NCBI RefSeq assembly: GCF_025950095.1
Contig: NZ_JAPDDR010000007.1
Location: 186,001 to 250,000, forward strand
Reading direction: 5' to 3'
Origin: Luteolibacter rhizosphaerae
GTDB taxonomy: Bacteria > Verrucomicrobiota > Verrucomicrobiia > Verrucomicrobiales > Akkermansiaceae
DNA length: 64,000 nt
Shown here: positions 60,471-64,000 of the stretch, piece by piece
Numbering within the stretch: the stretch's first letter is position 1
Layout of the letters: each line of letters starts with the position of its first letter
Notes under the pieces: model-generated
Database searches by the model: none
What the model was told of the DNA's origin: nothing
Seen by the model: the letters and a program-made list of their open reading frames with translations, nothing else
Position numbers and translations under genes: made by a program

Positions 60471-62603
60471 TCAATCGGGACCGGGCCCGAAGATCGCTTT
60501 CAACTCCGAGTGGATCCACCTCGCGTGCTCGAAGCCGGCGCGGGAGCCGGTGGCGTAGTGGTCCTTGTTGGTCACGGATTCGAACTCAATGCGGGCGGTC
60601 CACTTCTTCTCCTCCGCGTGGATCACGAAGATGGAGAGAACCGATAGACCGAGAGCCAAGGCCATTACGGGGGTGCAAGCGCGAAGCAGGATGAGGCGAT
60701 GCAGGCGGCGTGGCGATTTCTTCAGATAGCAGCCGACGAGGATCATCGAGGCCCAGAGCGCGGGTAATCCAAGTACCGTTGCGATGACGGCTTCAATCCA
60801 GTCCCCGTCCATACGCGGAATATGGGCAAGCGTGGGAACCGCTGACATGACAGGCATGGAGCCCAAGGCGAAGAGTGCGAAGGCCGGTCCCGCATCGATA
60901 AGCCGCCACCCGAACCCGACCCCCCAGGCCCGCTTGGCGAGGCGCCATCGCGCCACCTCCACGGTGCAGAGCAGGAGTGAGAGTGCGAGACCCGTCAGTT
61001 GCAAGGCCATGAGAAAAGTCTGCGACCGTTCCATGGTGTGATTACGGAAGCCCGGCCAAGGAAGTCGTTGGAGCAACAGATAAAGTGCGATCGGCAATGC
61101 CATTCCGAGGCCGACGATCCAGAGCCAATCCCGCCATGCCAGCAACTGCAGCAGGCGATCTGCGAGACGTCGGAGGCCCGGACGCGGATAATGTGCGGTG
61201 AAAAGGATGAGGCCGAGCATGCAGCAGAGCAGAGCGGAGAGGACGTGCATCAGCACGCGTTCCCCCATGGCGTATTCGGCGAGCCTGCCGCCTCGCAACT
61301 CGGACTCCATGAGAGCGCTAACCCCTGGATAGCGTCCGATGGTCCAGCCTTCAGCGAGATTGCTAGCGCGTTGATCCGTAAAACTGCCCCGCGGAATCCT
61401 CGATGCGTCCTTCAATTCCGCACGACGAGGTGCCTCTGCAAAGCTCTTGAATCTCGCGGCCACGGCCGGATCACCCATGATGCCGTACGCGTCCTCGATG
61501 GCCTTTGCTCCTAGGGTAGCCGCCTGCCACAAGATGACGCCCTGATTCAGATCCGACTGATCCCTCTTACAAAAGGTCTGAAAGATCCGTTCGTAGCGCC
61601 TGGCAAGTTCATCCAGTTCCCTGCGATTGCCAGTGTTCGCGAAATGAAGTGCGGCTCCTTGAAATAAGAGCGGAAGTTGATCGAGGCATCCAGAGTCAAA
61701 GGGGCGACCCTCCGGATGCTGCCTCTTGAACTGAGAGAACAGAAGCTGCTCCGGATAATCCACCGGAGCAGACCAAGCCGACATGCGCAGTGCCGAAAGC
61801 CGAGATCGGAAATCGGTCCAAGCCGGTAGGGCCAACGCATGATCAATCTCTGCGAGAATGACCTTCAACTCGGCTTCGTCCTTCACCCTCGCCGGTTTCG
61901 CAGGAGTTATGACAGCCCTGCTTCCCCAACCCTTCTTAGTTTTTCTTGTCGCTGGCTCGATGACATCGCCAATCCGGGAGCAGGCGTCGATGAGCGCGAA
62001 CCAGCCGTTATCGGGATCCAGTTTCTCGCCGGTGGCCACCCAGTTCTCCGGCCATTTGTACCAACTTCCTCTATAGGCTAAGACGTATGCATAAAAGTGA
62101 GCGGGATCTTCCTCATGGGCTTCCCATACCGCCTTCCATCTCCGCGCATCATCAATTCCTTGGAGATCTCCCATCGCGACGAGACGCTGGTCGTGAGCGA
62201 TCCGAGACATGATCCAAGACCTCGCGTCCTCGTCATCCGGCTCGCCTATCAAGAGTTCCTCCACCTCATTGGGGATAAACTTATCGAAGGAATCCGTCGC
62301 CATGCGGATGCGCCAAAGCGACTGACGCGTGGCAGGAGAAAAGAGAAATCCCAATGATAGCGTCAACACGAGCAGCGTCGCGAGTCGGGGCACAAGCGCA
62401 CGAAACTTGCTCGTAAGCGCCGTTGACCGCATGCGGTCAGTAACGACAGGAAACGCGTCGGGAGCCACCGAGGTGGGCATCCCCGAAGCGAGGCGGAGCG
62501 TGTCCTCCAATACCTTGCGGGAGGCCTGATCCTCTTTGAGCGGGATGAGGACGACATCGACGAGGTCTTGCTTGTCCGAATCGAGATCCACCGGTGCCAC
62601 CAT
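60471..62603 (-). CDS. Unrecognised membrane protein, family member 5 (divergent, inverted)
   Basis: 710 aa. It shares the plan of the four tandem proteins: an N-terminal motif (VVLIPLKEDQASRKVLEDTL), a helix at about 72-89, the central domain with LDPDNGWFALIDA, the block LRGGRLAEYAMGER, DWLWIVGLGMALPIALYLLL and the C-terminal HAEEKKW. The FRGG loop is lost (YPRPGLRRLADR) and the linker is longer. It is on the opposite strand 6 kb away, separated by housekeeping genes. Function unknown. Confidence 0.75.
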   Translation of the reverse strand: MVAPVDLDSDKQDLVDVVLIPLKEDQASRKVLEDTLRLASGMPTSVAPDAFPVVTDRMRSTALTSKFRALVPRLATLLVLTLSLGFLFSPATRQSLWRIRMATDSFDKFIPNEVEELLIGEPDDEDARSWIMSRIAHDQRLVAMGDLQGIDDARRWKAVWEAHEEDPAHFYAYVLAYRGSWYKWPENWVATGEKLDPDNGWFALIDACSRIGDVIEPATRKTKKGWGSRAVITPAKPARVKDEAELKVILAEIDHALALPAWTDFRSRLSALRMSAWSAPVDYPEQLLFSQFKRQHPEGRPFDSGCLDQLPLLFQGAALHFANTGNRRELDELARRYERIFQTFCKRDQSDLNQGVILWQAATLGAKAIEDAYGIMGDPAVAARFKSFAEAPRRAELKDASRIPRGSFTDQRASNLAEGWTIGRYPGVSALMESELRGGRLAEYAMGERVLMHVLSALLCCMLGLILFTAHYPRPGLRRLADRLLQLLAWRDWLWIVGLGMALPIALYLLLQRLPWPGFRNHTMERSQTFLMALQLTGLALSLLLCTVEVARWRLAKRAWGVGFGWRLIDAGPAFALFALGSMPVMSAVPTLAHIPRMDGDWIEAVIATVLGLPALWASMILVGCYLKKSPRRLHRLILLRACTPVMALALGLSVLSIFVIHAEEKKWTARIEFESVTNKDHYATGSRAGFEHARWIHSELKAIFGPGPD

Positions 62604-62668
62604 CAGGTGAAAAATCAGACCAAGACAAGGTCATCCCACAAATCGGGCAAACTTAACCCGCAGCGTCA

Positions 62669-62700
62669 TCCACGATGCCAACACATGGCACATGCGTGGA
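62669..62700. repeat. Hairpin between member 5 and the DUF2264 gene
   Basis: TCCACG at 62669-62674 pairs with CGTGGA at 62695-62700, with an inner TGCCA/TGGCA stem. No T tract follows, so termination of the DUF2264 gene is possible but unproven. Confidence 0.4.
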
Positions 62701-62703
62701 CCG

Positions 62704-63915
62704 CTACTTCCTCTCCTTGTGGGACTGGTCGGCCTTGATGTCCTCTCCGGCCCAGATGCGCTTCTGGGTCCATGGCTCGGGAGCGGCGGTCCAGAAGGGA
62801 TCGTTCGCGGGAAGGCCGAGATGTTGAAGACCGGCGAGACAGAGGTAGAGGCTGCCGGTGGAGATGTATCCCTCGCGAATGGAAGGCTGGTGGCCGACGG
62901 CGCCGACTTGCAGCCAGCCCTGTTTGTCGAAGGTGCCGGGAGCTTCAAGGGTGCGACGGATGACGGCGGTGAGGGCACCGCGGACGGCGGCGGGCGAGGT
63001 GGCCGCAGGTAGTTCCTTGCGCCAGGCCATCATGGAGAGATGCTGAAAGGCACCGAAGCGGTAGGCGCTGGAACGACCGATGACCGGGTAGGTGCCCTCC
63101 GGCGAGATGAGACGCTCCTGCACGGAGGCGTAACGCTTCGCACGGGCAAGCACGCGGGCCCACGATTCACCAAGCGGATCCTGCTTCTCCCGGCAGACTC
63201 CGATGACGGCGAGCATGGCGGGCTGGATGACGAAGCTATTGTAGTAGTCCCAGTGATACTCCGGGCCATCGCCATAGGTGCCATCGCCAAGATACCACTC
63301 CTCATGCTTCTGCAGGGCATACTTGATCGGTGCCATCTCGCACTCGCCGGTGAGTTTCCAGAGCGCGGCTTCCACCAGCGCGGAGAAGAGCAGCCAGTTG
63401 CTCTCATAAGGCTTGATCGCGCGGGTCTGCTTGAGGGCGGCTACCAGATTCGCCTTCTCGCTTTCCTTGAGCGGAGCCCAGAGCTGATCGGGGGCCTGGA
63501 TGAGAGCTTGGGAAAGGAAGGCGGCATCGACGAGCGGTTGGCCAACCTCGGTGAAGTTCATGTAGTCCGGCGAAGCGGGATCGGTGGCCATGACCAGGGC
63601 CTTGCGGGAAAGTTCGATGTAGCGGGCGCGAAGCTTGCCCTCCGGTGACTCATCCGCTCCGAGAGCGAGCCAAGGGGCGATGCCACCCATCGTGCGGCCG
63701 AAGGCTTCGAGGTAGGTCCACTTCGCGCGGTCCTTTTCACCGGGGCCGAGGGGCAGCTCTTGCTTCAGTTTTCCCGTGGCGAGGTTCTCAAGGACCGGGC
63801 GCGCGATGCGATCGAGCGCCTTCACCGAGAACTCGCGATCCTGCCGCCCGGTCTGCGCGTGCAGAGGAGAGAGCAGGAGGGAAAAGATCAGCGAGATGGC
63901 CGCAGGAAGACGCAT
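62704..63915 (-). CDS. DUF2264 secreted protein
   Basis: 403 aa. A signal peptide (LPAAISLIFSLLLSPLHA) precedes a DUF2264 domain: REFSVKALDRIARPVLENLA, EAFGRTMGGIAPWLALG, KPYESNWLLFSALVEAALW, GDGTYGDGPEYHWDYYNSFV, PVIGRSSAYRFGAFQHLS and GYISTGSLYLCLAGLQHLGLP. These are (alpha/alpha)6-barrel-like proteins found near sugar-degradation genes. A glycoside hydrolase or lyase role is inferred from the family fold only. Full length. Confidence 0.93.
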   Translation of the reverse strand: MRLPAAISLIFSLLLSPLHAQTGRQDREFSVKALDRIARPVLENLATGKLKQELPLGPGEKDRAKWTYLEAFGRTMGGIAPWLALGADESPEGKLRARYIELSRKALVMATDPASPDYMNFTEVGQPLVDAAFLSQALIQAPDQLWAPLKESEKANLVAALKQTRAIKPYESNWLLFSALVEAALWKLTGECEMAPIKYALQKHEEWYLGDGTYGDGPEYHWDYYNSFVIQPAMLAVIGVCREKQDPLGESWARVLARAKRYASVQERLISPEGTYPVIGRSSAYRFGAFQHLSMMAWRKELPAATSPAAVRGALTAVIRRTLEAPGTFDKQGWLQVGAVGHQPSIREGYISTGSLYLCLAGLQHLGLPANDPFWTAAPEPWTQKRIWAGEDIKADQSHKERK

Positions 63916-63969
63916 GGCGCGAGCCTAGCGGCCCGCACGCGCTTGTCCCGTAAAAGCGCCTCCCACAGA

Positions 63970-64000
63970 TCAGGGATTCAGCCACTGCTTGAAGGCGGCC
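63970..64000 (-). CDS. C-terminal fragment of a gene leaving the right edge
   Basis: The minus strand at the edge reads AAFKQWLNP followed by a TGA stop at 63970-63972. The ending resembles the C terminus of a coding sequence, and the 54 bases before the DUF2264 start are compatible with an operon on the minus strand. Only nine residues are visible, so nothing can be said about function. Confidence 0.3.
   Translation of the reverse strand, partial: AAFKQWLNP

Overview
The window looks like chromosome from a Verrucomicrobiae bacterium, probably of the Luteolibacter/Haloferula type. This is inferred from gene content, not from a marker search: it has a DUF1501/DUF1800 pair, a very long PVC-type dehydrogenase with a C-terminal CxxCH haem site, BlaI next to M56 peptidases, a DUF2264 protein, 'NPYAAPS' membrane proteins, high GC, and intergenic 'accacggattatacggat' and 'cgcgaat' repeats. 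I see no tRNA, rRNA, CRISPR array, transposase or phage gene.

Layout. 0-2.5 kb: a putative RiPP operon. It holds a secreted precursor with four Lys/Asp/Glu-rich repeats, each with one Asp-Asp-Cys-Pro core, then an internal terminator, a DUF692 (MNIO) oxidase and a DUF2063 partner. 2.5-10 kb: DUF5069 and VF530 proteins, a MocR regulator overlapping an EamA exporter, a VapBC-type module, ispA, asd, two very small Cys-Cys lipoproteins and a small membrane protein. 10-18 kb: leuC, a DUF2059 protein, leuD, a secreted protein, an N-acetylmuramoyl-alanine amidase, the bifunctional NAD(P)HX repair enzyme, a TfoX-like protein, a membrane PIN protein and a glycine-rich RRM protein. 18-27 kb: hisF, a hydrolase, a 3-hydroxyisobutyrate-dehydrogenase-like enzyme and the operon AmgK-like kinase / CHASE2-like sensor / argB. 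27-33 kb: the export pair DUF1800 (1483 aa, with six lectin-like repeats) and DUF1501, followed by a GspG-like protein. 33-42 kb: a repeat-bearing intergenic region, a MurU-like nucleotidyltransferase, the PVC dehydrogenase, then BlaI with two tandem M56 sensor proteases under a clear palindromic operator. 42-45.5 kb: dnaE. 46-54.4 kb: four tandem paralogues of an unrecognised family of about 690-aa multi-pass membrane proteins; a fifth, inverted, divergent member lies at 60.5-62.6 kb. 54.4-64 kb: a VOC protein, tadA-holA, rpe, an LTXXQ-like protein overlapping a parvulin, and a DUF2264 protein.

How they work together. Housekeeping genes (leuCD, asd, argB, hisF, ispA, rpe, dnaE, holA, tadA, nnr) are mixed with envelope systems. 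Peptidoglycan turnover may be represented by the amidase, the AmgK-like kinase and the MurU-like transferase, which are not clustered. The two most promising undescribed items are the repeat-core MNIO precursor operon at the left edge and the five-member membrane family in the right third. All domain names come from reading motifs by eye; no database search was run.
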